64,000 nucleotides of DNA from Acinetobacter bohemicus ANC 3994 (GCF_000367925.1 NZ_KB849164.1:146507-210506), one strand, 5' to 3'; counted from the first letter of the stretch, positions 26,043-35,223 are shown. Program-made: numbers and translations. Notes: generated from the letters alone by a model not told the origin.

Positions 26043-26590
26043 GAGTAAACACCTCCAACATAGGGTAGTGAACGATATAAACCATTTGCTGGATCCCAAA
26101 AATCTTGCTGGAAAATAATTTGCTGGGCAGCATTCACTTTAATTTCACTTATTCCGTGTGAAGCCATCTTTTTATGAGTGCCTAAAAATTTGAAATCATA
26201 AGCCATATACCAATGCACATACGCTGAATCTTGATGATGGCTTGTGCTTAATAATTTGACCGTGACATTACTGACACGTTCATTCATGCCTTTGAAATGC
26301 TCAACCAAATTTTGTCGCGATGAAAACTGAGACAGTGTGTCATTAATAAAAAGTTGCTCTGCATATAGCGCACTCGCTTGCTGGACAAATTCGGGCGTGC
26401 CCAAGGTATTAAAGGTCGAGGTAAAGCGTGTACCAATTGCTAAGGCTTGTGCGTCATTTAGCATGATGCCAGTCATATTATTCTTGGCGCTATGATAATC
26501 AGCGGAATAACTGGGGATACTTTTACATCCGGATAAACACAGTAATGCCAGCAAAGACGTTGCTATTGTTTTACGGTATTTCATGATCAT
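26012..26590 (-). CDS. NTF2-like (SnoaL-type) lipoprotein
   Basis: The 192-residue product begins MIMKYRKTIATSLLALLCLS with the lipobox LSGC, so it is a predicted lipoprotein anchored after Cys cleavage. The rest fits the NTF2-like cone fold, with IGTRFTSTFNTLGTPEFVQQ, SSRQNLVEHFKGMNERV, AYVHWYMAYDFKFLGTHK and QDFWDPANGLYRSLPYVGG. NTF2-like proteins of this kind accompany Cfa/DUF1365 clusters elsewhere. It is first in the minus-strand unit lipoprotein, chalcone-isomerase-like protein, response regulator. No catalytic role can be named. Confidence 0.75.
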   Translation of the reverse strand: MIMKYRKTIATSLLALLCLSGCKSIPSYSADYHSAKNNMTGIMLNDAQALAIGTRFTSTFNTLGTPEFVQQASALYAEQLFINDTLSQFSSRQNLVEHFKGMNERVSNVTVKLLSTSHHQDSAYVHWYMAYDFKFLGTHKKMASHGISEIKVNAAQQIIFQQDFWDPANGLYRSLPYVGGVYSWLLPFKKSP

Positions 26591-26729
26591 TATCCATCTT
26601 AAAGCTTATATTGATACTTTAGAGCGATGGGTGTGAATGGAATGTGAATATTTAAGCTTTGAAAAGTTAAGTTGCTGCTGAAAAATTAATAGTTTAGCGT
26701 ACGACCACGTTGCCATTTTGATGCAGAAT

Positions 26730-26779
26730 TTTACGCAAATTTTACGCCTAAGGTCATTTATTCAATAGAGAGTTTACGC
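26730..26779 (+). promoter_or_regulatory. Candidate KdpE binding repeats upstream of kdpA
   Basis: TTTACGC occurs at 26730-26736, 26741-26747 and 26773-26779. The first two lie in a longer ATTTTACGC repeat with an 11-bp period; the third is 32 bp further, about three helical turns. Direct repeats of this phasing are the usual target of OmpR-family dimers such as KdpE. They lie about 170-220 bp upstream of the kdpA start, within the 361-bp gap 26591-26951, where I see no other feature except a short reading frame at 26833-26958. Confidence 0.5.
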
Positions 26780-26832
26780 CGTTATTTTTCATACTACATC
26801 GTGGAATATCCCCGATGTTTAGGATGGAAACG

Positions 26833-26958
26833 ATGGACGCTAAATTCATAGCTCATCAGCAGTTAAAACAGCAAATTAGATGCTTACAATGCAAGACAAT
26901 TAAAAATATAACGCAGATCAACAGGGTGACCTTATTTCAAGGGGCGTTGCCATGTTAG
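26833..26958 (+). CDS. Possible 41-codon leader reading frame overlapping the kdpA start
   Basis: ATG 26833 follows AGGATGGAAACG, and the frame ends at a TAG overlapping the kdpA ATG (26952). The peptide starts MDAKFIAHQQLKQQ and ends TLFQGALPC. It occupies the place where kdpF usually lies but is charged and not hydrophobic, so it is not KdpF. It may be a coupling leader or chance. Confidence 0.25.
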   Translation: MDAKFIAHQQLKQQIRCLQCKTIKNITQINRVTLFQGALPC

Positions 26959-28685
26959 AACTCATTCTGCTTTTAGTTATGGTCACGCTTTTGGCTGTTC
27001 CACTCGGAAAATATCTTGCTGCCATTATGCACAACCGTACGATGAAGATTGATCCACTGTTTAATTGGATTGAAAAACCGATTTATGCAATTTTGGGAAC
27101 CAATCCTAAACAAGGCATGAATGTTAAAACGTATATCTTAAGTTTTATCTTCAGCTGCATGGTCATTGGTGTGGTCGTCTGGGCACTCTTTATGGTGCAG
27201 GCATGGTTGCCGTTCAATCCAAACCATGCACCCAATATGTCATGGGATTTGGCTTTACATAGCATGATTTCATTCTTGACCAATACCAATCAGCAACATT
27301 ATTCAGGTCAGGCACAGCTTTCCTATTTGTCACAAATGGTTGGAATTGTGGGCTTACAAGTCATTACCCCAATGATGGGCTTGGCAATGGTGGTTGCAAC
27401 CGTTCGTGCTTTATTTTTTGATCGTTCCAATGAGCAAAGGGCGACAGCATCGCATTCTTCTGACCAAAGCTTTGCTGAAAAAATGAAAAGCATCAATGTC
27501 GGAAATTATTGGGCAGATGTGATTCGTCCAACCTTTCGCTTTTTATTACCCATTTGTATGGTTTGGGCATTATTTTTAAATAGCCAAGGTGTACCTGCAA
27601 CCTTTCAGGGTGGGCCAGACGTTCAGGTTGTTGACCAGACTGCGGAATTAAAAACACAAAAAATTCCATTGGGACCTGTTGCACCGATGGTTGCCATTAA
27701 ACAGCTCGGCAGTAATGGTGGCGGATGGTATGGCCCAAACAGTGCTGTACCTTTAGAAAATCCAACACCATTTTCCAACTTTATGGAAATGTTGGCGATC
27801 TTATTGATTCCGGTGAGCGTTATTTTCATGTTGGGTTTTTTCACCAAACGTCCAAAATTTGCAGCCTTTGTTTTTGGCTCAATGTTGTTGATGTCGGTGA
27901 TTTCAGCTTCAAGTGCAATCTGGTCAGAAAGTCTTTCGCAAACTGCATCGCAAATTTCTGCGATGGAAGGTAAAGAAATGCGTTTTGGTGAATCCTCTTC
28001 TGCGCTATGGGCCGCATTAACCACGCAAGTGAATAATGGTTCAGTCAATATGATGCATGATTCGGCATCGCCATTAACAGGATTGGTTGCGCTGTCCGAT
28101 ATGCTGATTAATGCGATTTGGGGCGGTATCGGTTGCGGCTTGCAGCAATTCATCATCTATTTATTTTTGGCGGTGTTTATCGCAGGTTTAATGACTGGGC
28201 GTACTCCTGAACTTTTTGGTCGAAAAATTGAAGCGGGTGAAATCAAACTGCTGGCTGTGGTGATTCTGATCCAACCAATTGTGATTTTAGGATTCACCTC
28301 GGTGACTTTATTTTTCCCTGAACTCACAGGCAATAGTAATCCTGCCTATCACGGCATTTCGCAAGTTTTATATGAATATGTTTCCGCATTTGCCAATAAT
28401 GGTTCAGGTTTTGAAGGTTTAGCAGATAACACGGTGTGGTGGAATGTGACCTGTAGCATAGCCTTATTACTCGGACGTTTCCCAACTTTAATTATTCCGC
28501 TGATTATTGCGACACGTTTAGCCGCTAAACGTCAGGCGCCTGAAAGTAATGGTAGCTTAAAAGTCGAAACCCCCACCTTTGCTTTAACCTTAATTGCCAT
28601 CGTAGTGATGTTGACCTTATTACAATTTATGCCTGTCTTAGTGTTAGGGCCAATCGCGGATCATTTGTTATTGGTTCAAGGCTAA
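26952..28685 (+). CDS. kdpA: K+-transporting ATPase, K+-binding subunit
   Basis: KdpA is the channel-like subunit of the high-affinity KdpFABC potassium pump, of the superfamily of K+ transporters. The 577-residue protein begins MLELILLLVMVTLLAVPLGK and has about ten membrane segments. Selectivity-filter-like loops are visible as FLTNTNQQHYSG, QLGSNGGGWYGPNSA and FANNGSGFEGL. AGGGGC serves as ribosome-binding site. No kdpF is evident upstream. kdpB follows after 12 bp. Confidence 0.98.
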   Translation: MLELILLLVMVTLLAVPLGKYLAAIMHNRTMKIDPLFNWIEKPIYAILGTNPKQGMNVKTYILSFIFSCMVIGVVVWALFMVQAWLPFNPNHAPNMSWDLALHSMISFLTNTNQQHYSGQAQLSYLSQMVGIVGLQVITPMMGLAMVVATVRALFFDRSNEQRATASHSSDQSFAEKMKSINVGNYWADVIRPTFRFLLPICMVWALFLNSQGVPATFQGGPDVQVVDQTAELKTQKIPLGPVAPMVAIKQLGSNGGGWYGPNSAVPLENPTPFSNFMEMLAILLIPVSVIFMLGFFTKRPKFAAFVFGSMLLMSVISASSAIWSESLSQTASQISAMEGKEMRFGESSSALWAALTTQVNNGSVNMMHDSASPLTGLVALSDMLINAIWGGIGCGLQQFIIYLFLAVFIAGLMTGRTPELFGRKIEAGEIKLLAVVILIQPIVILGFTSVTLFFPELTGNSNPAYHGISQVLYEYVSAFANNGSGFEGLADNTVWWNVTCSIALLLGRFPTLIIPLIIATRLAAKRQAPESNGSLKVETPTFALTLIAIVVMLTLLQFMPVLVLGPIADHLLLVQG

Positions 28686-28697
28686 GGAGTGAAATTC

Positions 28698-30725
28698 ATG
28701 AACAAGTCAGTACATTCTGAACAAAATACTTCAACGCTTTTTCAAGCTGAAGCATGGAAAAATGCCTTTGTTAAGTTACTCCCACAACATGCTATGCAGA
28801 ATCCGGTCATGGCAATTGTGTGGCTTGGCACGATTGTGACTTTTATTAGTACCATTTTAGGCAAAGCCAGCCTTATTTTTGGTTTGCTGGTAAGCCTAAT
28901 TTTATTGATTACCGTGTTGTTTGCCAATTATGCAGAAGCCATTGCAGAAGCCAAAGGGCGTGGTCAGGCATCATCGCTTAGACAGGCGCGTCAAAATTTA
29001 ACCGCAAGACGGATCGCAAATTTACACGATATTGATGGCATACAAGTTGCTGCGACTGTATTAAAACCGAATGATTTAATTGAGGTTCGTGCCGGTGAAC
29101 TGATTCCCTCCGATGGTGAAATCGTTCATGGCTTTGCCACCATTAATGAAGCCGCAGTAACAGGTGAGTCTGCACCAGTGCTACGTGAAGCAGGAACAGA
29201 TCGTTCAGGTGTGATTGGCGGAACCAAAGTTTTAACCGATCGTATTATTGTGCAAGTTACAGCAGAAGTGGGTAATAGCTTTTTAGACCGTATGATTGCT
29301 TTGGTGGAAGGTTCAAATCGTCAAAAAACACCCAATGAAATTGCACTGGGTATTTTATTGACCGTCATGACGGTGACTTTTGTCATGGTTGTGGTCAGTT
29401 TGCCGATCATTGGGCATTTTCTGAATATTTCCATCAATCCGATTCTGTTGGTGGCTTTATTGGTGTGCTTGATTCCAACCACCATTGGCGGCTTACTGCC
29501 TGCAATTGGTATTGCGGGAATGAACCGTGCGTTAAAAGCCAACGTGATTGCAAAATCAGGTAAGGCGGTTGAAGTTGCAGGGGATATTGATGTTTTGCTG
29601 TTGGATAAAACAGGAACCATTACCTATGGTGATCGTCAGGCGACGGCATTTTATCCTTTAGCCGGTGTTTCGGACGCGGAACTTCGTCAAGCCGCGGTAT
29701 TGACCTCACTTGCCGATCCTACACCTGAAGGTAAATCCGTGGTTGCACTGGCGAAAGAACAGGGTGAAAAGGTTCTAGAACCTGAGCAGGCTGAATTTAT
29801 TCCATTTAATGCCTCAACCCGTATTTCAGGTTTGAATCTGCTCAATGGTCAGCAAATTCGTAAGGGCGCTTTAGATGCGATTTTAAAATTCACCTCACAG
29901 GATATTTCCCGCAATAGCGAACTCAAAACCCGTGTTGAACAAGTCGCATCGAAAGGGGCAACACCGCTTGTCGTTGCTTATGGTCAAAACCTATTGGGCG
30001 TGATTGAACTGTCGGATGTAATTAAATCTGGCATTAAAGAAAAGTTTGCACGTTTGCGTGAAATGGGCATTAAAACAGTCATGGTGACTGGGGATAATCC
30101 GCTGACTGCTGCTGCAATTGCCGCTGAAGCAGGCGTGGATGATTATATTGCCGAAGCCAGACCTGAAGATAAATTGAACTGTATTCGTATTGAACAAAAC
30201 AAAGGCCATTTGGTTGCGATGGTTGGTGATGGGACCAATGATGCACCAGCACTGGCACAGGCAGATATTGGCTTGGCGATGAACTCAGGTACACAAGCGG
30301 CCAAAGAAGCTGGCAATATGGTGGATTTAGATTCTGATCCGACCAAATTATTGGCTGTGGTTGAAATTGGAAAACAACAATTGATTACCCGTGGTGCATT
30401 GACCACCTTCTCTTTGGCCAATGATATTTCAAAATATTTTGCAATATTACCGGCACTTTTTGTTGCCGCCATCCCACAAATGAGTGTGTTAAATGTGATG
30501 CAATTGGGCAGCTCTGAAAGTGCCATCCTTTCTGCACTGATTTTTAATGCCATCATTATTCCATTACTCATTCCAATCGCGTTACGTGGTGTGAAATTTA
30601 AACCATCAACATCGACACAATTATTACGCCGTAACATGCTGATTTATGGTGCAGGTGGTGTGATCTTACCATTCATTGCCATCAAAGCCATTGATCTGGT
30701 GATCAGTCAAATCTTGGTTGTATAA
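28698..30725 (+). CDS. kdpB: K+-transporting P-type ATPase, subunit B
   Basis: KdpB is the ATP-hydrolysing P-type subunit of the Kdp pump. I start it at ATG 28698 behind AAGGAGTG, giving 675 residues; a GTG at 28689 lies in the ribosome-binding site. The catalytic Asp303 lies in LLLDKTGTITYGD, the actuator loop is EAAVTGESAP, and MVGDGTNDAPALAQADIGLA is the hinge motif. Membrane helices flank these at the N-terminus, centre and C-terminus. It lies between kdpA and kdpC. Confidence 0.98.
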   Translation: MNKSVHSEQNTSTLFQAEAWKNAFVKLLPQHAMQNPVMAIVWLGTIVTFISTILGKASLIFGLLVSLILLITVLFANYAEAIAEAKGRGQASSLRQARQNLTARRIANLHDIDGIQVAATVLKPNDLIEVRAGELIPSDGEIVHGFATINEAAVTGESAPVLREAGTDRSGVIGGTKVLTDRIIVQVTAEVGNSFLDRMIALVEGSNRQKTPNEIALGILLTVMTVTFVMVVVSLPIIGHFLNISINPILLVALLVCLIPTTIGGLLPAIGIAGMNRALKANVIAKSGKAVEVAGDIDVLLLDKTGTITYGDRQATAFYPLAGVSDAELRQAAVLTSLADPTPEGKSVVALAKEQGEKVLEPEQAEFIPFNASTRISGLNLLNGQQIRKGALDAILKFTSQDISRNSELKTRVEQVASKGATPLVVAYGQNLLGVIELSDVIKSGIKEKFARLREMGIKTVMVTGDNPLTAAAIAAEAGVDDYIAEARPEDKLNCIRIEQNKGHLVAMVGDGTNDAPALAQADIGLAMNSGTQAAKEAGNMVDLDSDPTKLLAVVEIGKQQLITRGALTTFSLANDISKYFAILPALFVAAIPQMSVLNVMQLGSSESAILSALIFNAIIIPLLIPIALRGVKFKPSTSTQLLRRNMLIYGAGGVILPFIAIKAIDLVISQILVV

Positions 30726-30735
30726 GGAGCGGAAC

Positions 30736-31341
30736 ATGAATACTGTAAATACAGAACACTTGCTACAACCTTCATATGCCTCATTGCTTCGTGCTTCAAT
30801 TGGGCTGACCATCGTCGGTTTGGGTTTATGTGGTTTTTTATATAGTGCAACGGCGACAGGACTTGGGCAGCTTTTATTTCCAGCTCAAGCCAATGGTAGC
30901 TTGATTGAATTAGATGGAAAGATTTTAGGTTCCAGTTTAGTGGCGCAACCCTTTACTGATCCGAAGTATTTTCAGCCCCGACCTTCGGCAGCCAATTATG
31001 ACCCTATGGCCATGGCAGGCAGTAATATGGCAAGAACCAATCCTGAATTGACGAAAATCATTGAGCAACGTATCGCGGATATTGAAGCTAGGGACCATAT
31101 TGATGGTCGTCAAATTCCGAGTGATTTGGTGACGGCTTCAGGCAGTGGGATTGACCCTGAAATTAGTTTGAAATCTGCCATGATTCAGGTGCAACGTGTT
31201 GCAGAGGTGAGACATTTGTCTGATCAGCAAGTGATTGAGCTGATTCAGCAATATACCTTAAAGCCAACATTTGGTGTATTGGGGCAAGAGCGTATTAATG
31301 TACTTGAGTTAAATTTGGCTTTGGATCAGATAAAAGAATAA
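30736..31341 (+). CDS. kdpC: K+-transporting ATPase, subunit C
   Basis: KdpC is the single-span subunit whose periplasmic domain stabilises the complex and raises its K+ affinity. From ATG 30736 behind AAGGAGCGG the product is 201 residues. It has one N-terminal membrane segment (about 21-45), then LFPAQANGSLI, QPRPSAANYDPMAMAGSN and DLVTASGSGIDPEIS, all family blocks. An in-frame TTG at 30718 would overlap kdpB and is less likely. It is the last gene of kdpABC; a 311-bp hairpin-rich gap separates it from kdpD. Confidence 0.97.
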   Translation: MNTVNTEHLLQPSYASLLRASIGLTIVGLGLCGFLYSATATGLGQLLFPAQANGSLIELDGKILGSSLVAQPFTDPKYFQPRPSAANYDPMAMAGSNMARTNPELTKIIEQRIADIEARDHIDGRQIPSDLVTASGSGIDPEISLKSAMIQVQRVAEVRHLSDQQVIELIQQYTLKPTFGVLGQERINVLELNLALDQIKE

Positions 31342-31389
31342 TTCCTGTATATTTACCAGAAGGGTTAGTCATATTTTTTCACGACGGAG

Positions 31390-31559
31390 TCCTACCAGAT
31401 AAAGTTTAATGGTAGGAGCTCGTTTATTACTTTTGTCATGGCAAAAGTAACCAAAACCATTTGTCATCCGCTGAACTCGTCAAAATGCAATAGTGCTCAA
31501 ATATTTCGCAGAAACATGATGGAATAGATTGCTGTTTGCCTCGAACAGCAGCGGATGAC
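31390..31559. repeat. Hairpin-rich intergenic element between kdpC and kdpD
   Basis: The 311-bp gap holds three nested or consecutive inverted repeats: TCCTACCA/TGGTAGGA (31390-31397 and 31410-31417), TTACTTTTG/CAAAAGTAA (31427-31435 and 31442-31450), and GTCATCCGCTG/CAGCGGATGAC (31463-31473 and 31549-31559). No reading frame is credible in the gap. It looks like an extragenic palindromic repeat of the kind scattered in Acinetobacter genomes; copy number cannot be tested here. Confidence 0.65.
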
Positions 31560-31652
31560 GTTACCGCGTATCCTATTTTTAGTTCGGGTATCAATAATTT
31601 ATATTTTCGAAAAGCAACATTGTTGATTTAATTATTTTAAAAAGATATTTCT

Positions 31653-34331
31653 ATGGAAAATCGAAAGAATAAAGTAGATGTTTTATTGCAACATGCCAAG
31701 CGCTATCAATCGGGGCGTTTAACCATTTTTTTAGGTGCTGCTCCAGGGGTAGGAAAAACCTATGCCATGCTGGTTCGAGCACGTGATTTATTTCAGCAAG
31801 GGCAAAATATTGTTATTGCGTATATCGAGACGCATGGTCGTGCGGAAACCGAAAGTTTAATTGAGGGATTACCCTGTATTCCTCGAAAAAAGATGCAATA
31901 TCAAGGGCATCATCTTGAAGAAATGGATTTAGATGCCGTTTTAGAACAGAAAGCGCAAATTGTTTTGGTCGATGAATTTGCCCATACCAATATGCCCGGC
32001 AGTCGGCATGAAAAACGCTGGCAGGATATTAATGAACTGCTTGATGCCGGTATCGATGTTTTTACCACCATGAATATTCAGCATTTGGAAAGTTTAAACG
32101 ATGTGATTTATCAGATTACAGGGATTCGAGTTAAAGAAACCGTACCAGACCGCGTCTTTGATCGCATTCGGGATATTCGCTTAATTGACTTACCGGTCAA
32201 TGAGTTGTTAGAGCGTTTAAATCAGGGCAAAGTTTATATTCCCGAGCAAGTTCAACATGCATTACATGGCTTTTTTAATAGTTCAAATTTAACTGCTTTA
32301 CGTGAACTGGCCATGCAAACGGTTGCCAGTCATGTCGATAGCGATGTCCGTGAGAATTTTGCCTTACAAGGACTGACCCCAATTCCGCTTAAGAATCATT
32401 TGCTGATTATGGTTGATGGTTTGGGACAATCTGAAGCTTTGGTACGCGCAGGATGTCGGCTTGCTGAAAACCGTTTAGCCACTTGGACGGTGGTTGCTTT
32501 TATTGATCAGCATCAGCAGCAAAAACAGAATCAACAGCTGCATCAAACAGATGCACAAAGCAGGGAAATAGAGCGGACCTTGAATTTATGCCGGCAACTG
32601 GGTGGGATGACCGAAATTTTATATGGTCAGCAACATGCCAAAATACTGTCAGAGTTTGCGTTGGAACGGGGTATTTCAACTTTGGTGGTGGCACAGACGC
32701 AGGCTAAAAAATATCGCTTCAATTTTAAATCCAATTTAATTGCGCAAATTTTAAAGCATCATCCACATTTTGAGCTGAGTATTGTTCCGATTCCATCGGG
32801 ACAAAAAATGCTGCACCCTGTAACCCAAATTGGTTTATTTCTAAGTGTTAAAGAATCACTATTGGTTTTATTCACGACAATTATCAGCATTATCATTGCC
32901 AGTTTGGGGGAGAGGTATCTGGGTATTGAAGAACTTTCAATCATCTTTATTACCGCCGTGGTCTTTGTTGCATCCAAAACACGCATGACCGCAGCAGCAT
33001 GTTCCGCAATCATTTTCTTCCTTGCATATAACTTTTTCTTTATTGCACCTCGATACACCTTTCAGATTTCAGCACATCAGGGCGTAATCACCGTTGTGGC
33101 ATTTTTTGCAGCGGCACTGATCGCCAGTCGTTTGGCATCTCGTTTACGTGAGCAAGTGACTGCGTTAAAAGCCGCCAATAGCTATAACAGCATCATGCAG
33201 GATTTAGGGCAGAAGTTATCGACAGCGGTAAATATTGAACAGGTGAATGAAATCGCAACACAGAGTTTAGAAAAAAATCTGCAAGCTGATGTCCTGCTGT
33301 ATTTTTCCAATCAAGAGCTGATGGGCAATGATCACGCTGACTCAGCGCTTTCAGAGAAAGAGCAAATATCGGCAGCATGGAGCATTTCCAATCAGCAGCC
33401 TTCGGGTCGTTTTACCCAAACCTTGACCGAAAATGAATGGTGGTTTTTGCCGCTTTTGGCATCGAAACAATGTTTGGGTGTGGTCGGGTTAAAGTTTCCC
33501 AGTGTTATGAACATACTGAGTGTTGAACAAAAGCGTTTAGCTGAAACCATGATTGAATATATCGCGCAGGCCATTTCACGAACGCAACTGAGCAAAGAAT
33601 TGGAAATCGCCAATGTGACATCTGAAACTGAGAAATTACGTTCGGCATTGTTATCCTCCGTTTCACACGATTTACGTTCACCTTTGGCTTCCATGATTGG
33701 AGCCGCGGAGACTTTAACGCATTATCGACATGCGATGGATGAGGCAGATCAAGACAGTTTACTTGAGGCGATTCATTTAGAAGGTGAGCGCTTAGATCGT
33801 TATATCCAAAACTTATTGGATATGACCCGTTTAGGGCACGAAGGCTTAAGTTTAAAACGGGACTGGATTGGAGTCGACGAATTGGTTGGGTCAGCCGTGC
33901 GCCGTTTAAAGCGATATTTACCGAAAGTTCAGGTACGCATTCGCATGCCTGAAGAGGGGATGAATTTATTTGTACATGCGGCTTTAATTGAACAAGCCAT
34001 TTTTAATGTATTGGAAAATGCAGCGAAATTTTCACCTGAAGATGAAGCTGTTGAAATTGAAGTTAAAAAAGTCAGTGAGGAGCAGATACAAATCGCGATT
34101 AGTGATCAGGGTTTGGGGATACCTGAAGATGAACGCAATCGAATTTTTGATATGTTCTATACCATGCAACGTGGCGATCGTGGACAATACGGCACAGGTT
34201 TGGGATTGACCATTGTAAAAGCTATTATTGGGGCACATATGGGACAGATTTCAGCCACTGAAGCAAAAAATCATCGCGGGACCTGTATTCGCATTGTATT
34301 GCCGATACAGCAGGGCATAAATGAGAAATAA
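31653..34331 (+). CDS. kdpD: Sensor histidine kinase KdpD
   Basis: KdpD senses low K+ or turgor and phosphorylates KdpE. The protein is 892 residues. An N-terminal KdpD/UspA-type cytoplasmic sensor has a Walker-like loop (GAAPGVGKTYAML near residue 28) and DEFAHTNMPGSRHEKRWQD. Four closely spaced membrane segments lie at about residues 400-495, followed by a GAF-like region. The HisKA/HATPase core has SSVSHDLRSPLASMIG, NVLENAAKFSPED and GTGLGLTIVKAI. It directly abuts kdpE. Confidence 0.97.
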   Translation: MENRKNKVDVLLQHAKRYQSGRLTIFLGAAPGVGKTYAMLVRARDLFQQGQNIVIAYIETHGRAETESLIEGLPCIPRKKMQYQGHHLEEMDLDAVLEQKAQIVLVDEFAHTNMPGSRHEKRWQDINELLDAGIDVFTTMNIQHLESLNDVIYQITGIRVKETVPDRVFDRIRDIRLIDLPVNELLERLNQGKVYIPEQVQHALHGFFNSSNLTALRELAMQTVASHVDSDVRENFALQGLTPIPLKNHLLIMVDGLGQSEALVRAGCRLAENRLATWTVVAFIDQHQQQKQNQQLHQTDAQSREIERTLNLCRQLGGMTEILYGQQHAKILSEFALERGISTLVVAQTQAKKYRFNFKSNLIAQILKHHPHFELSIVPIPSGQKMLHPVTQIGLFLSVKESLLVLFTTIISIIIASLGERYLGIEELSIIFITAVVFVASKTRMTAAACSAIIFFLAYNFFFIAPRYTFQISAHQGVITVVAFFAAALIASRLASRLREQVTALKAANSYNSIMQDLGQKLSTAVNIEQVNEIATQSLEKNLQADVLLYFSNQELMGNDHADSALSEKEQISAAWSISNQQPSGRFTQTLTENEWWFLPLLASKQCLGVVGLKFPSVMNILSVEQKRLAETMIEYIAQAISRTQLSKELEIANVTSETEKLRSALLSSVSHDLRSPLASMIGAAETLTHYRHAMDEADQDSLLEAIHLEGERLDRYIQNLLDMTRLGHEGLSLKRDWIGVDELVGSAVRRLKRYLPKVQVRIRMPEEGMNLFVHAALIEQAIFNVLENAAKFSPEDEAVEIEVKKVSEEQIQIAISDQGLGIPEDERNRIFDMFYTMQRGDRGQYGTGLGLTIVKAIIGAHMGQISATEAKNHRGTCIRIVLPIQQGINEK

Positions 34332-35072
34332 ATGAAAATGAATGATTTAAATGTTCCAAGCAATGCCGTGAATGTATTAATCATTGATGATGAACCACAA
34401 ATCCGTAAGTTTTTGGATATTGCTTTACGTGCGCAAGGCTATAAAACTTTTTTGGCAGAAACTGGGCAGATGGGACTGGAAATGCTTGCCTTACAAGGTG
34501 CCGATTTGGTGATTCTAGATTTAGGTCTACCTGATTTAGATGGGCAAGAGGTTTTAAAAGAGTTGCGGGCGTGGTCACAAGTCCCCGTGATTATACTTTC
34601 AGTACGTGCCGATGAGACTGAAAAAGTGGCACTTTTGGATGCAGGGGCGAATGACTATGTAACCAAGCCTTTTAGTGTACAAGAGTTGATGGCACGTATA
34701 CGGGTTATGTTGAGAAATCAGGTTGCACAGACAACAGAATCCGCTATTTTTGATGATGGGGTATTAAAAATTGATTTTGCCCAGCGGCAGGTGTTTTTAT
34801 CCAACGCGTTATTATCTTTAACCCGTAAAGAATTTCAACTCTTGATGTTGCTTGCGCAACATCGTGGGCAATTGATTACCCAACCCCAAATTTTAAAAGA
34901 ATTATGGGGGCCGACACATCAGCAAGATACGCATTATTTACGCATTTTAGTGGCGAAATTACGCGCTAAATTAAATGATGATGCCATTCATCCTCAGTAT
35001 ATTGCGACGGAAACAGGCGTGGGGTTACGGTTTTTAGGTAAAAACGGTTCTGCTGCATCAGTCAAAGAATAA
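34332..35072 (+). CDS. kdpE: Response regulator KdpE
   Basis: KdpE is the OmpR-family activator of kdpFABC. The 246-residue protein has a receiver domain (IIDDEPQIRKFL, phospho-acceptor Asp in LVILDLGLPDLDG, and NDYVTKPF). It also has a winged-helix DNA-binding domain (LLSLTRKEFQLLMLLAQHRG, THYLRILVAKLRAKL). The ATG at 34332 directly follows the kdpD stop; a second ATG six bases later is possible. Its likely targets are the repeats at 26730-26779. Confidence 0.96.
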   Translation: MKMNDLNVPSNAVNVLIIDDEPQIRKFLDIALRAQGYKTFLAETGQMGLEMLALQGADLVILDLGLPDLDGQEVLKELRAWSQVPVIILSVRADETEKVALLDAGANDYVTKPFSVQELMARIRVMLRNQVAQTTESAIFDDGVLKIDFAQRQVFLSNALLSLTRKEFQLLMLLAQHRGQLITQPQILKELWGPTHQQDTHYLRILVAKLRAKLNDDAIHPQYIATETGVGLRFLGKNGSAASVKE

Positions 35073-35137
35073 CCACGTTCCGTTGTCACGATATTATCTT
35101 GAAGCATAGGTGAAATGTGTCAGATGAATAACAAAAG

Positions 35138-35167
35138 GCAAACCTGACTCGAGCTGATCAGGTTTGC
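35138..35167. terminator. Hairpin between convergent kdpE and lrp-type gene
   Basis: GCAAACCTGA (35138-35147) and TCAGGTTTGC (35158-35167) are perfect 10-bp arms with a 10-nt loop. No T-run follows on the plus strand, so termination strength is uncertain. Confidence 0.5.
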
Positions 35168-35223
35168 TATGCGCAATGTGCTAATACTTCATTTTTATTT
35201 CATTATTTTTATTGAATCAGAAT

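Noticed and set aside
26833..26958. KdpF
   Set aside because: The peptide is charged, has no membrane segment and is longer than KdpF; kept only as a possible leader frame.
31390..31559. Insertion sequence or remnant transposase between kdpC and kdpD
   Set aside because: Too short, no transposase-like frame and no target duplication visible; better read as a palindromic repeat.
35138..35167. Riboswitch or attenuator upstream of the lrp-type gene
   Set aside because: It lies at the 3' ends of two convergent genes, so a terminator or simple hairpin fits better.
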